Positions 1-8,017 are shown, counted from the first letter of the stretch. The stretch is 18,475 nt of DNA from Gammaproteobacteria bacterium UBA3067 (GCA_002366835.1 DFBZ01000136.1:1169-19643), one strand, 5' to 3'. The notes: generated from the letters alone by a model not told the origin. A program made the numbers and translations.

Positions 1-1080
1 CGTGTTTCTGTTCCCTACCTATTTACCGAGCCAAGGCTTATTTACCCCAGAAATCAAAAACGGCCCGAGTCGCTAGACGCTATTCAAAGTGCAACTATCT
101 TGGTTTCCGCAAACAGCTTAACTAAAAGCCAACTCGAAAAATTTGAAACGCAACACCCTGGCATCAAGTGGTTAAAAACCGAGCACTTATACACGAATCA
201 AACGTTAAATTTGCTGGCAAATAATGAAGTAGACTACGCCATTATTAATACCAACGATTACGACCGTTACCGGCCAATTTATCCTCAGTTAAAATCTGCT
301 TTTAGCCTCACTCGACCTCAGGCTATACGCTGGGTTTTTTCAAAGGATGGTGACAATAGTCTGTATATGGCCGCACATAACTATCTTGTAAATATCAAAA
401 AAGAAAATGGCATTCAAAAAATAAACCAGCAGCTCTATAAGCATATCGATTCGATCAACTACAGCAGTGCCCGAATTTTTCAACGGCACATTAAGAAGCG
501 TTTACCACGCTATCGAGACACATTTCAAAAAGCCGCTGATCAGCACGACTTCGATTGGCGCTTACTCGCAGCGGTGAGCTATCAAGAATCAGCATGGAAT
601 GCGAAAGCCATTTCACCAACCGGTGTAAGGGGCCTGATGATGCTGACCCAGAGAACTGCGAAAGAGATGGGGGTTTATAATCGGAGCAACCCAGAGCAGA
701 GCGTAGAAGGTGGCGCCGCCTATCTGCGAAAACTCATAGACCGACAGCCTGATAAAATGACAGCTGAGCATAAAGTATGGTTTGGACTCGCCGCCTACAA
801 TGCTGGATACGGGCATATATCCGACGCGCGTCAAATTGCAAAAACACAAGGCTTAAATTCGTACAACTGGCACAGCGTAAAAGCTTATATTCCCTTACTT
901 CAACAACCCCGCTGGTATAAAGACACCCGCTTTGGGTATTCGCTTAGCGCCAGCCAAGCGCTTACTTATGTGGAAAATATTCGTCGTTATTATGACTTAC
1001 TACTTTGGTCCACTTTAGTTGCTGAACCAGATACCTTTGCCTCAGCGAATGGAGTTGGAGGCAGTATCACCTCTATTTAA
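1..1080 (+). CDS. mltF: Membrane-bound lytic murein transglycosylase F (5'-truncated by window edge)
   Basis: The frame is open from base 1 to the TAA at 1078-1080, so 359 residues remain and the N-terminus (signal peptide and start of the solute-binding-like domain) lies outside the window. The first ~130 visible residues match the tail of the SBP_bac_3-like domain of MltF. The C-terminal half is an SLT lytic transglycosylase domain, with catalytic Glu (codon 586-588) in the motif SYQESAWNAKA, followed by SPTGVRGLMMLT, GLAAYNAGYGH and the MltF-type ending RRYYDLLLW. The family cleaves peptidoglycan glycan strands, producing 1,6-anhydro-muropeptides, at the inner face of the outer membrane. 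It converges on the hydrolase gene with a 16-nt gap. An internal TTG at 100 is not a credible start because homology continues upstream. Domain order and motifs make the identification firm. Confidence 0.87.
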   Translation, partial: RVSVPYLFTEPRLIYPRNQKRPESLDAIQSATILVSANSLTKSQLEKFETQHPGIKWLKTEHLYTNQTLNLLANNEVDYAIINTNDYDRYRPIYPQLKSAFSLTRPQAIRWVFSKDGDNSLYMAAHNYLVNIKKENGIQKINQQLYKHIDSINYSSARIFQRHIKKRLPRYRDTFQKAADQHDFDWRLLAAVSYQESAWNAKAISPTGVRGLMMLTQRTAKEMGVYNRSNPEQSVEGGAAYLRKLIDRQPDKMTAEHKVWFGLAAYNAGYGHISDARQIAKTQGLNSYNWHSVKAYIPLLQQPRWYKDTRFGYSLSASQALTYVENIRRYYDLLLWSTLVAEPDTFASANGVGGSITSI

Positions 1081-1096
1081 TCGTAGGTGCCCTGAA

Positions 1097-1993
1097 TTAA
1101 TAACCGAACTGTTCCATTGCTTTTTTAACAGCTTGGTAACTATCGTTTATATGCTCCTGCATAAAGTTATGCCCGCCCTCAACCTTAGTCAGCGAAACAT
1201 TTTCCTTAATCTCTGTAGCGTAACGATGTGCTTCTGCAAAAAACGGCACCGTCTGATTTCCCGATAAGATTTTCACCGGCATTTCTAACTTTTCCACGTT
1301 AGGCCACAGGGCCGGCACCACGTCCGCATACACACCCGCTTCGATAATTGGATTACAACGCAACTCCAGTACGCCCGCCTCATCTCGCCGCATATTGTGT
1401 GCAACGGTGGCTTGTATGGCAGGCTCTTCCCAATTCTGGAACATAAAGCGAGTCGAAAGATAATCACGAAAGGCAGTTTCATCCTGCCAGGTAGGTTTTT
1501 TGTTCCGTGTTTTTTCCACCATCATTGGCATCATGGTGCGGTAGCTAGCTTCCTGCTGTTCTGTCACCATAAACGGGTCAGTCAGTAGCAGGTGATCGAA
1601 CAAGCTAGGATTTTCTCCCGCTAGAATAATGGTCATGCAGCCACCATAGCTGTGCCCCATGCCTATAATATTATCATAGCGACTTTCCAGCTCATGCTCT
1701 TGAATCACCGCTTTCGCGCGATCCACCACTGCGCGCCAACCGTGAAACTCATCGTTCCCACAATCTGAGTCGCCATGTCCTTGGTAGTCATGCCAGAAAA
1801 TATCGAAGTGTTCTGCGAGTTTAGAAAGAAATGGCCAATATATTTTGCAGCCAAAAGCGGTGCCGGGCATAAAGTGTATAAGGGTTTTTCTGCCGCGATT
1901 AAAGTGACCACCTCGAAGTACGAGTTGATCATGAACGGAATATGTCCACGGTTCAGACATATCCAGTAAGTCACACTGATAGTTTGTTTCCAT
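1097..1993 (-). CDS. Alpha/beta-fold hydrolase
   Basis: This 298-residue protein has the alpha/beta hydrolase layout. The oxyanion strand region HFMPGTAFG is near residues 40-48, DYQGHGDSD is near 69-77, the nucleophile elbow is GHSYGG with Ser115, and the late catalytic His275 lies in VEGGHNF. The usual acid after strand 7 is not obvious: the segment ILSGNQTVPF has no Asp. An acid after strand 6 (Asp139 in LLLTDPF) is a possible alternative. There is no signal peptide, so it is probably cytoplasmic. The substrate cannot be read from the sequence. The ATG start has only a weak ribosome-binding site, but no better one exists nearby. It lies downstream of the SulP gene on the same strand with a 132-bp gap, so co-transcription is possible but not shown. 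Confidence 0.82.
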   Translation of the reverse strand: METNYQCDLLDMSEPWTYSVHDQLVLRGGHFNRGRKTLIHFMPGTAFGCKIYWPFLSKLAEHFDIFWHDYQGHGDSDCGNDEFHGWRAVVDRAKAVIQEHELESRYDNIIGMGHSYGGCMTIILAGENPSLFDHLLLTDPFMVTEQQEASYRTMMPMMVEKTRNKKPTWQDETAFRDYLSTRFMFQNWEEPAIQATVAHNMRRDEAGVLELRCNPIIEAGVYADVVPALWPNVEKLEMPVKILSGNQTVPFFAEAHRYATEIKENVSLTKVEGGHNFMQEHINDSYQAVKKAMEQFGY

Positions 1994-2125
1994 TATAAGC
2001 AGGTAGTTATTATTGGTGTTTGAGGGATTTTGTAAGTTCGGAAGCAGGCACTATATCACAACACCACATGACCACCATACACGCTAAAACTAACAGCGCG
2101 ATTTACCCTACGCCCAAGCACCCCC

Positions 2126-3856
2126 CTAGATTTCATACTCCTGTTCTTCAGACACAATCGCCTTAACAGCCTGATATTGCGTCAGAAAAACTTGCCCATT
2201 CAGATGTCGCAGAAAATCACTACGTTGCAAGGCATCCATCACCGGCCCCTTAACCTCGGACAAGTGTAAATGAATCCCGGCTTCGCTTAATCGCTCGTTT
2301 ATCGCCTCAAGAACCTCTAGAGCACTGATATCTATTTCATTAATTGCGGAGCACATAAGAACAACATGCTCCAGCTCACAGCGCTCTGAAATGATTTTAT
2401 ATATTTCATCTTCGAGAAAGGACGCATTCGCAAAATACAAACTTTCATCCACACGCAATGAAACAATATGCGGTGAAGTAACAGCAGGATGACGCTGAAT
2501 ATTACGAAAATGCTCAGTGCCTTCAATAAGACCTACTTCTGCGATATGAGGCCGTGAGGTCTTATAAAGATGCAGTGCAATTGATGCAACAACGCCGCTT
2601 AAAACCCCCAGCTCTACGCCATACACCAAGGTAATAATAATGGTGCTCATCACGGCAATAAAATCTGTTTTAGAATAACTCCAGGTTTTTTTAATGATGG
2701 AGAAATCGACCAGCGCAATCACCGCGACAATAATGGTGGCACCAAGGGTTGCTTTGGGCAAATAAGCCAGCCAAGGAGTAAAAAGCAAGGTAGCAACAGC
2801 AATACCTATTGCGGTAAAAAAGCCCGCTGCCGGGGTTACCGCGCCCGCATCAAAATTCACCACAGAGCGTGAAAATCCTCCCGTAACAGGAAAACCTCCA
2901 GAAACTGCCGATGCAACATTAGAGGCACCAAGGGCTACCAGCTCCTGATCGGGGTCAATCCGCTGCCGCCGTTTCGCACCCAAAGTTTTACCCACCGAGA
3001 CAGACTCAACGTATCCAATAATGGAAATAAGTATCGCTGCACTAAAAAGCTCTTCAGAGAAAATATTTTCGAATCCGGAAAACTGTAATGAAGGCAAACC
3101 GGCGGGAATATCACCAATCACCGCAACGCCCTTTTCGTCCAACTGGAAATACCAAGCTACTAAGGTACTCAATATTACAATCACTATGGGCCCAGCTTTA
3201 CACAGCATCCCTGTCAGGCTCTCAGAAATCCCGAAATAACGTAATACTCCAGCCAGTTTAGAACGCACGAAAATGAGAAATAACAGCCCAAGCATACCAA
3301 TACTTAGGGTGATAAAGTTCGCATTTGAAACCCCTTGCCACAAGCTATGCGCCAATTCTGGCAGGTTATCACCATGGGCCTGAATGCCAGCAAGATGCTT
3401 TAACTGGCTAACTGCAATCAATAATCCAGATGCCGTTATAAAACCCGCCACCACAGGGTGAGAAAGGAAGTTAGCCAAAAAGCCAAAACGCAGGAGCCCC
3501 AGCAGCAGCAAAAATAAGCCGGATATCAAGGCCAGAGAAATGGCCGCTTCAATATAATGCACACTCCCCGCTTCAGCGATACTGCCAACGGCAGTCGCCG
3601 TCATTAAAGAGACAACAGCCACAGGCCCAACAGACAGCGTGCGGCTAGTGCCGAAAAGGGTGTAGGCCACCAAGGGCAAAATGCTGGCATACAGACCCAT
3701 TTGAGGTGGCAGCCCAGCAAGAAGCGCATAAGCTAATGATTGGGGAATAAGCATAATCGTAACAATAAGGGCGGCCAGCAGGTCTCCCGTTAAATCGTCA
3801 CGCTTATAAGATGAACCCCAATCAAGTATTGGTAAAAGCCGGACTTTAGATTGCAC
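2126..3856 (-). CDS. SulP family anion transporter with STAS domain
   Basis: A 576-residue membrane protein. It opens with the SulP signature region (GDLLAALIVTIMLIPQSLAYA, then GLYASILPLVAYTLFGTSRTLSVGP) and has many hydrophobic segments through about residue 430. The conserved loop ASNVASAVSGGFPVTGGFSRS is present. The cytoplasmic C-terminus from roughly residue 455 is a STAS domain. SulP proteins move sulfate, bicarbonate or other inorganic anions across the inner membrane. The start is a GTG at 3856, six bases after the stop of the upstream SQR fusion gene, so it is very likely translationally coupled as third gene of the sulfide-oxidation operon. That context suggests handling of sulfite, sulfate or thiosulfate produced by the pathway. 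The direction and the ion are inference. Confidence 0.92.
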   Translation of the reverse strand: MQSKVRLLPILDWGSSYKRDDLTGDLLAALIVTIMLIPQSLAYALLAGLPPQMGLYASILPLVAYTLFGTSRTLSVGPVAVVSLMTATAVGSIAEAGSVHYIEAAISLALISGLFLLLLGLLRFGFLANFLSHPVVAGFITASGLLIAVSQLKHLAGIQAHGDNLPELAHSLWQGVSNANFITLSIGMLGLLFLIFVRSKLAGVLRYFGISESLTGMLCKAGPIVIVILSTLVAWYFQLDEKGVAVIGDIPAGLPSLQFSGFENIFSEELFSAAILISIIGYVESVSVGKTLGAKRRQRIDPDQELVALGASNVASAVSGGFPVTGGFSRSVVNFDAGAVTPAAGFFTAIGIAVATLLFTPWLAYLPKATLGATIIVAVIALVDFSIIKKTWSYSKTDFIAVMSTIIITLVYGVELGVLSGVVASIALHLYKTSRPHIAEVGLIEGTEHFRNIQRHPAVTSPHIVSLRVDESLYFANASFLEDEIYKIISERCELEHVVLMCSAINEIDISALEVLEAINERLSEAGIHLHLSEVKGPVMDALQRSDFLRHLNGQVFLTQYQAVKAIVSEEQEYEI

Positions 3857-3862
3857 GCGTCT

Positions 3863-5554
3863 TTATGCTTCCTGTTTCATTTTTGGTTTAACCATCCATT
3901 CCTTACCTTTCAGCATAGCCTCCCAGTAGATGGGAGGAAGTAATTTTTCCTTTAAAAACCACGCCGCTCGTGTAGGTTTTGTTCCATCCAGAAGCCACGG
4001 GGGAAAGGATGGAAGCAACTTTCCACCATAACCAAATTCGGCTAAAACGACTTTCCCACGCTCAACGGTTAATGGACAAGAGCCGTAACCATTGTAGTGC
4101 GCCACGGCGCTGCTTTTATTAATATCGGCAACAACGTTTGCAGCAACAATAGGGGCTTGTGCACGCGCAGCAGCAGCAGTTTTGGCGTTCGGAGCATTCA
4201 TCACATCACCCAATGACCAGATATTGTCATAGTTTTTGTGACGCAAGGTATTTTGATCAACATCAACCCACCCCCCTTTATCCGCAAGAACGCTGGAAGA
4301 AATAAAGAGTGGTGCTTTTTGTGGTGGACAAACGTGAATCATATCAAACTGGGTTTCCACAATTTCTTTATTACCTTCGGTATCGGATTTTTCAAACCAA
4401 GCCGTTTTTTCTTCACCGTTGATACGTACAAGATTATGCGTAAATTTAAGATCGACTTTATAGCGATCTATGTAATTCATCAGCGCTGGAACATACTCCT
4501 TCACACCAAACAATGCGCCACCTGCATTATAAAATTCAATATCAATATCCCTCAGGCGATCATTTTTGTACCAGTAATCACCAGACAAATACATCGCCTT
4601 CTGTGGCGCACCAGCACATTTTATCGGCATAGGCGGCTGCGTAAATAATGCACGCCCCTGATTTAAATTTTGCACAAGCTCCCAAGTATAAGGCGCAAGA
4701 TCATAGCGGTAATTAGAGGTAACGCCATTTTTACCGAGGGTTTCAACCAGACCTTCAATACCATGCCAGTTGAGCATTAATCCAGGCGCGACGATCAAGC
4801 GTTTGTAAGAAACCTCCTCGCAACCCTCAAGCACCACCACGTTTCGTTCGGGCTCAAAACCGGCGACGGCCGCTTTTATCCATTTTACTCCCGAGGGAAT
4901 CAAAGAGGCCGCGCTACGTTTTGTTTGTTCCGCTTTGAACACACCGCCACCCACTAGTGTCCAACCTGGCTGGTAGTAATGAGCGTCAGAGGGATCAATA
5001 ACCGCGACAGACAAATTTTGCTCTCTACTTAATAGACTGGATGCCACAGAGATTCCTGCCGCACCCGCACCCACTATAAGCACATCCCAAGTCGTTTTTG
5101 CAGATGAGGGCTTTTGTGCCTCTACCCCAGCAGGTGCTGCCGTAGTGCGTGCAGCCAGCGCACTCAAATCAAAGCCAGCATTTTTGGCTGCAGCAAATAC
5201 ATCCTCCTGTGCTCCATGACCCTCTTGTATACGGGAAAGCGCCCATAAAGTGGTGGAACGCATACCACTACGACAGTATGCATGCACCGGCTTTGGCAGG
5301 TTTGCATACAGAGCGGCAAAATCATTTACATCTTGATCGGTAATTTTTCCGGAAACAACGGGCAGGTAGTGAAATGCAATATCATGCTGCTTTGCTACTT
5401 CTTCAATTTCAATAAAATTGGCTTGGTCGCTGCCTTCACCATCTGGGCGGTTACAGACAATACTTTTTATCCCCTGGCTTGCTAACTCAGCAACGTCATC
5501 CGCAACGATTTGCCCTGATGCTGAGAACTCTTTGTTTATTATTTTCTTTTCCAT
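3863..5554 (-). CDS. Fusion of DUF442/Blh sulfurtransferase-like domain and sulfide:quinone oxidoreductase
   Basis: A 563-residue two-domain protein. Residues ~4-125 are a DUF442 (TIGR01244, Blh-type) phosphatase/rhodanese-like domain with active-site loop C94-R-S-G-M-R99. Residues ~155-563 are an FAD oxidoreductase of the SQR family: dinucleotide motif GAGAAG at 162-167, KCAGAPQKA with Cys313 (the conserved persulfide-carrying cysteine), GGWVDVD at 428-433, and the C-terminal NGYGSCPLTVERGKVVLAEF. SQRs oxidise sulfide to sulfane sulfur and pass electrons to the quinone pool at the inner membrane. The start at 5554 (MEKKIINKEF) is chosen because GAGAAG precedes it and homology begins there; the frame is open 18 codons further upstream. 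It follows the persulfide dioxygenase gene by 56 nt. Unusually, the position that is Cys in human SQOR (GDC) is Val451 here, while an extra Cys409 sits in HVCPP. Confidence 0.92.
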   Translation of the reverse strand: MEKKIINKEFSASGQIVADDVAELASQGIKSIVCNRPDGEGSDQANFIEIEEVAKQHDIAFHYLPVVSGKITDQDVNDFAALYANLPKPVHAYCRSGMRSTTLWALSRIQEGHGAQEDVFAAAKNAGFDLSALAARTTAAPAGVEAQKPSSAKTTWDVLIVGAGAAGISVASSLLSREQNLSVAVIDPSDAHYYQPGWTLVGGGVFKAEQTKRSAASLIPSGVKWIKAAVAGFEPERNVVVLEGCEEVSYKRLIVAPGLMLNWHGIEGLVETLGKNGVTSNYRYDLAPYTWELVQNLNQGRALFTQPPMPIKCAGAPQKAMYLSGDYWYKNDRLRDIDIEFYNAGGALFGVKEYVPALMNYIDRYKVDLKFTHNLVRINGEEKTAWFEKSDTEGNKEIVETQFDMIHVCPPQKAPLFISSSVLADKGGWVDVDQNTLRHKNYDNIWSLGDVMNAPNAKTAAAARAQAPIVAANVVADINKSSAVAHYNGYGSCPLTVERGKVVLAEFGYGGKLLPSFPPWLLDGTKPTRAAWFLKEKLLPPIYWEAMLKGKEWMVKPKMKQEA

Positions 5555-5610
5555 TTTCTTCTCGTATTTATTATTGATCGTAAAATAGACCCCACACGAG
5601 GCCCTCAAGT

Positions 5611-6528
5611 TTAGAATAAATTAATCGGCAGTTTAAAATAAACCCGTCCGTTGTCTTCGGCTGGAGGTAGATGCCCAGCCCTCATATTAACCTGCAAAGA
5701 AGGTAAAATAAGATGTGGCACATCCAAGCCTGCATCCCTTGCTTCGCGCATGGTGACATACTCGTCTTCCGTTACGTTACTATTAACGTGGATATTCCCC
5801 TCACGCTCTTTTCCTATTGTGGTTTCATACTCCACTTCGCGGCCGTTTCCGTAGTCGTGACACAAAAAGACGCGCACTTCATCTGGCAAGAGTAATAAGC
5901 GCTGAATAGAGTGGAACAGCTCTCGGGCATTTCCACCTGGGAAGTCAGCACGCGCTGTACCCGCATCAGGCATAAAGATAGTGTCGCCCACAAAAGCTGC
6001 ATCACCAATAATAAAACTCATGCATGCGGGCGTATGACCCGGCGTATGCATAACGTTAACCACCAAGCCACCAATATTAAAGTGATCGCCGTCCTCAAAG
6101 AGTTTATCAAACTGCGAGCCGTCACGTTGGAACTCAGTGCCTTCGTTAAAAATCTTCCCGAAGGTATCCTGCACCACCGTCACTTCTTTACCTATACCCA
6201 GCTTTCCTCCAAGAGCGTCCTGAATATAAGGTGCCGCTGAAAGATGATCAGCATGCACATGAGATTCCAGTATCCACTCAAGCTCAAGGTTGTGCTCCTC
6301 GATATAGTGAATAATACGATCAGCACCCACATAGGACGTTTTGCCCGCCGCATAATCAAACTCCATAACGGAATCGATCACCGCACACGCACTGGAATTA
6401 ACATCCTTCACTACATAGGAAAAGGTATTACTGTCCGCATCAAAAAATGGCACCACCAACGGTTTGATGGATGTATCGGGGTTAAACGACAGCGTAGTGT
6501 TTTTGGCCGATGTAGAGTGCATATTCAT
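5611..6528 (-). CDS. pdo: Persulfide dioxygenase (ETHE1-like MBL-fold)
   Basis: A 305-residue metallo-beta-lactamase-fold protein. Its HVHADH motif (His90, His92, Asp94, His95), HTPGHT (His165) and GDTIF (Asp182) supply the mononuclear iron ligands of the ETHE1/PDO family; CHDYG (His224) is also conserved. PDAGTARADFPGG near 187-199 is typical of persulfide dioxygenases. The reaction is glutathione persulfide plus O2 to sulfite and glutathione. The frame is open to an ATG at 6573, but that ATG lies at the sigma54 promoter and upstream of the expected transcription start. The ATG at 6528, preceded by GAGGT at a 4-nt spacing, is therefore preferred. It is the first gene of the pdo-sqr-sulP operon, divergent from the FisR-like activator, and supplies the second step after SQR. 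Confidence 0.94.
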   Translation of the reverse strand: MNMHSTSAKNTTLSFNPDTSIKPLVVPFFDADSNTFSYVVKDVNSSACAVIDSVMEFDYAAGKTSYVGADRIIHYIEEHNLELEWILESHVHADHLSAAPYIQDALGGKLGIGKEVTVVQDTFGKIFNEGTEFQRDGSQFDKLFEDGDHFNIGGLVVNVMHTPGHTPACMSFIIGDAAFVGDTIFMPDAGTARADFPGGNARELFHSIQRLLLLPDEVRVFLCHDYGNGREVEYETTIGKEREGNIHVNSNVTEDEYVTMREARDAGLDVPHLILPSLQVNMRAGHLPPAEDNGRVYFKLPINLF

Positions 6529-6576
6529 ACATACCTCATATTTAGGTCTGAGTTCTAAGGTTCTACCTCTCACTAA

Positions 6577-6592
6577 TACATATAGTATGCCA
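6577..6592 (-). promoter_or_regulatory. Sigma54 (-24/-12) promoter of the pdo-sqr-sulP operon
   Basis: On the minus strand the sequence reads TGGCATACTATATGTA. It matches the sigma54 consensus TGGCAC-N5-TTGCA at the -24 element (TGGCA) and at T, G and A of the -12 element, with correct spacing; the usual GC of the -12 box is GT. A start about 12 nt downstream, near 6566, gives a ~37-nt leader to the ATG at 6528. A sigma54-dependent activator is encoded divergently next to it, as such a promoter requires. Confidence 0.75.
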
Positions 6593-6627
6593 CTTCGTTA
6601 ATTTCCATGTATGTGACTGAAATCATT

Positions 6628-6645
6628 AATATAGCCGCCTATATT
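6628..6645. promoter_or_regulatory. Perfect palindrome between sigma54 promoter and activator site
   Basis: AATATAG and CTATATT form a perfect 7-bp inverted repeat separated by CCGC. It sits midway between the -24/-12 promoter and the tandem FisR-type sites, where DNA bending or a second regulator would act. It does not match the IHF consensus clearly. A binding role is inference. Confidence 0.4.
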
Positions 6646-6677
6646 CCATCTTGGCCACTTGATATAAGCAAACCACT

Positions 6678-6714
6678 GTGCCATTTTTGACAGCACTTTC
6701 GTCAATAATGACAC
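6678..6714. promoter_or_regulatory. Tandem palindromic activator-binding sites (candidate FisR UAS)
   Basis: GTGCCATTTTTGAC (6678-6691) and GTCAATAATGACAC (6701-6714) are inverted copies of each other, 12 of 14 positions matching, separated by 9 bp. Each arm is itself a palindrome of form GTCA-N4-TGAC: GCCATTTTTGAC at 6680-6691 (one mismatch) and GTCAATAATGAC at 6701-6712 (perfect). Their centres are 21 bp apart, two helical turns, so two dimers would bind the same DNA face. The block lies about 100-130 bp upstream of the expected operon start, the usual position for a sigma54 activator, and just before the regulator gene, which suits autoregulation. Confidence 0.7.
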
Positions 6715-6715
6715 T
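6687..6715 (+). promoter_or_regulatory. Possible sigma70 promoter of the fisR-like gene
   Basis: A perfect -35 hexamer TTGACA (6687-6692) is followed after 17 bp by GACACT (6710-6715), a poor -10. The -35 overlaps the left palindrome and the -10 overlaps the right one, so bound regulator would block it. The weak -10 and very short leader to the ATG at 6731 keep this uncertain. Confidence 0.3.
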
Positions 6716-6730
6716 TAGCGAGAATTGTAA

Positions 6731-8017
6731 ATGAAAATCATTGCACGAGAAACCAGCAGCGACATGGCCAAAATGCTCGACGGTTATGAGCATCCCGCCA
6801 TACTGGTAACGGCGGATTATAAAATTCTTGCCACCAACGACTTGTACGCAGAGCGTTTTGGCGAAATAAACACCGAACAAAGCAACTACTGCTATCAAGT
6901 CTCCCATGGCTACACCAAACCCTGCAACCAGGCCGGAGAGGACTGCCCACTCATTGCGGCCAAAACGTCCCTCAGAAAAGAGCGGGTGCTGCACATTCAC
7001 CAAACCCCGCGCGGAAAAGAGCATGTAGACGTCGAGCTACTGCCCATTACCGAAGGTAGCAAGGTGAAGTATTTCGTCGAGTTACTCAAACCCGTAGCGA
7101 TCGCCAGCGCAGAAGACAGTAGCCAAAACTGGGTGGGCAATAGCCCTGCCTTTAATCGCACCGTCGAACTTATTACACGTGTTGGGCCGAGCGATGCATC
7201 GGTATTACTACTCGGCGAATCTGGCAGCGGTAAAGAACTGGCCGCCCATGCGCTTCACAATGCCAGCTTAAGAAAAGATAGCCCGATGGTGACCCTAGAA
7301 TGCGCAGGCTTGACCGAAAGCCTGTTTGAAAGCGAGCTATTTGGTTACGTAAAAGGGGCATTTACCGGTGCCACCCACGATAAACCAGGCTTGGCAGAAG
7401 CAGCCAATGGCGGCACATTATTTCTCGATGAAATTGCCGACATCCCCTACCCGCTACAAGTTAAACTCTTGCGCTTATTAGAAACTGGCACCTACCGACC
7501 CGTTGGCAGCACAGAACCGAAAATCACCCTCTTTCGCTTAATTTGCGCCACCCATAAAAATATCGAAAAACTGGTAGAAGAAAACATATTCCGCCAGGAT
7601 CTTTACTACCGTATCAACGTATTCCCCATTCATATCCCCTCTTTGCAAGAACGCACTGAAGATATTCCCGTCATCGCCAAAACACTGTTAAAAAAGATCA
7701 CCCCCGAAGCAGATTTCGTGCTCACCAGCACCGCTGTTTCTCAACTCCAAAAACATCACTACCGGGGGAATATTCGAGAACTGCGCAACATACTCACCCG
7801 CGCTACCGTGCTGGCCAACACCAATATCATAGACAAACACGTGCTTGACCAGTGTTTTAAAATTAATACACAACAAGACAAAGAAGAGTCAGACCTAAAA
7901 ACCCTAGAAAAACACTATCTCGAAAGCCTTATGGAGAAATATCCAGATGACAAGGAAAAAGTAGCAAAGATCGCGGGAATCAGTGTACGCTCCCTATATC
8001 GCAAACTTTCAGACTAA
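6731..8017 (+). CDS. fisR: FisR-type sigma54-dependent transcriptional activator (polysulfide sensor)
   Basis: A 428-residue enhancer-binding protein. The N-terminal sensor domain (residues ~1-125, PAS-like) has cysteines at 54, 65 and 72; the 11- and 7-residue spacings equal those of the sulfane-sulfur-sensing cysteines 53, 64 and 71 reported for Cupriavidus FisR. The central AAA+ domain (~133-365) has Walker A GESGSGKE (162-169), the sigma54-contacting loop GAFTGA (209-214), Walker B TLFLDE (229-234) and FRQDLYYRINVF. The C-terminus is a Fis-type helix-turn-helix (KEKVAKIAGISVRSLYRKLSD, 408-428). It is divergent from the pdo-sqr-sulP operon and very likely activates it when persulfide or polysulfide modifies the cysteines. 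The ribosome-binding site is weak (GAGA-like), so expression may be low. The family and the target operon are strongly supported; the sensing chemistry is by analogy. Confidence 0.92.
   Translation: MKIIARETSSDMAKMLDGYEHPAILVTADYKILATNDLYAERFGEINTEQSNYCYQVSHGYTKPCNQAGEDCPLIAAKTSLRKERVLHIHQTPRGKEHVDVELLPITEGSKVKYFVELLKPVAIASAEDSSQNWVGNSPAFNRTVELITRVGPSDASVLLLGESGSGKELAAHALHNASLRKDSPMVTLECAGLTESLFESELFGYVKGAFTGATHDKPGLAEAANGGTLFLDEIADIPYPLQVKLLRLLETGTYRPVGSTEPKITLFRLICATHKNIEKLVEENIFRQDLYYRINVFPIHIPSLQERTEDIPVIAKTLLKKITPEADFVLTSTAVSQLQKHHYRGNIRELRNILTRATVLANTNIIDKHVLDQCFKINTQQDKEESDLKTLEKHYLESLMEKYPDDKEKVAKIAGISVRSLYRKLSD

Noticed and set aside
4238..4648. 136-codon plus-strand ORF inside the SQR fusion gene
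   Set aside because: Shadow of the strongly conserved minus-strand gene; its composition is not protein-like.
5555..5608. Longer N-terminus for the DUF442-SQR fusion
   Set aside because: The extra 18 residues have no homology or ribosome-binding site, while MEKKIINKEF at 5554 is preceded by GAGAAG.
6529..6573. Longer N-terminus for the persulfide dioxygenase (ATG at 6573)
   Set aside because: The region overlaps the expected sigma54 transcription start (~6566) and the extra residues do not fit the family. The ATG at 6528 has the GAGGT ribosome-binding site.
6626..7024. 132-codon minus-strand ORF opposite the fisR-like gene
   Set aside because: It is antisense to conserved coding sequence, shows no family motifs, and also runs through the regulatory palindromes.
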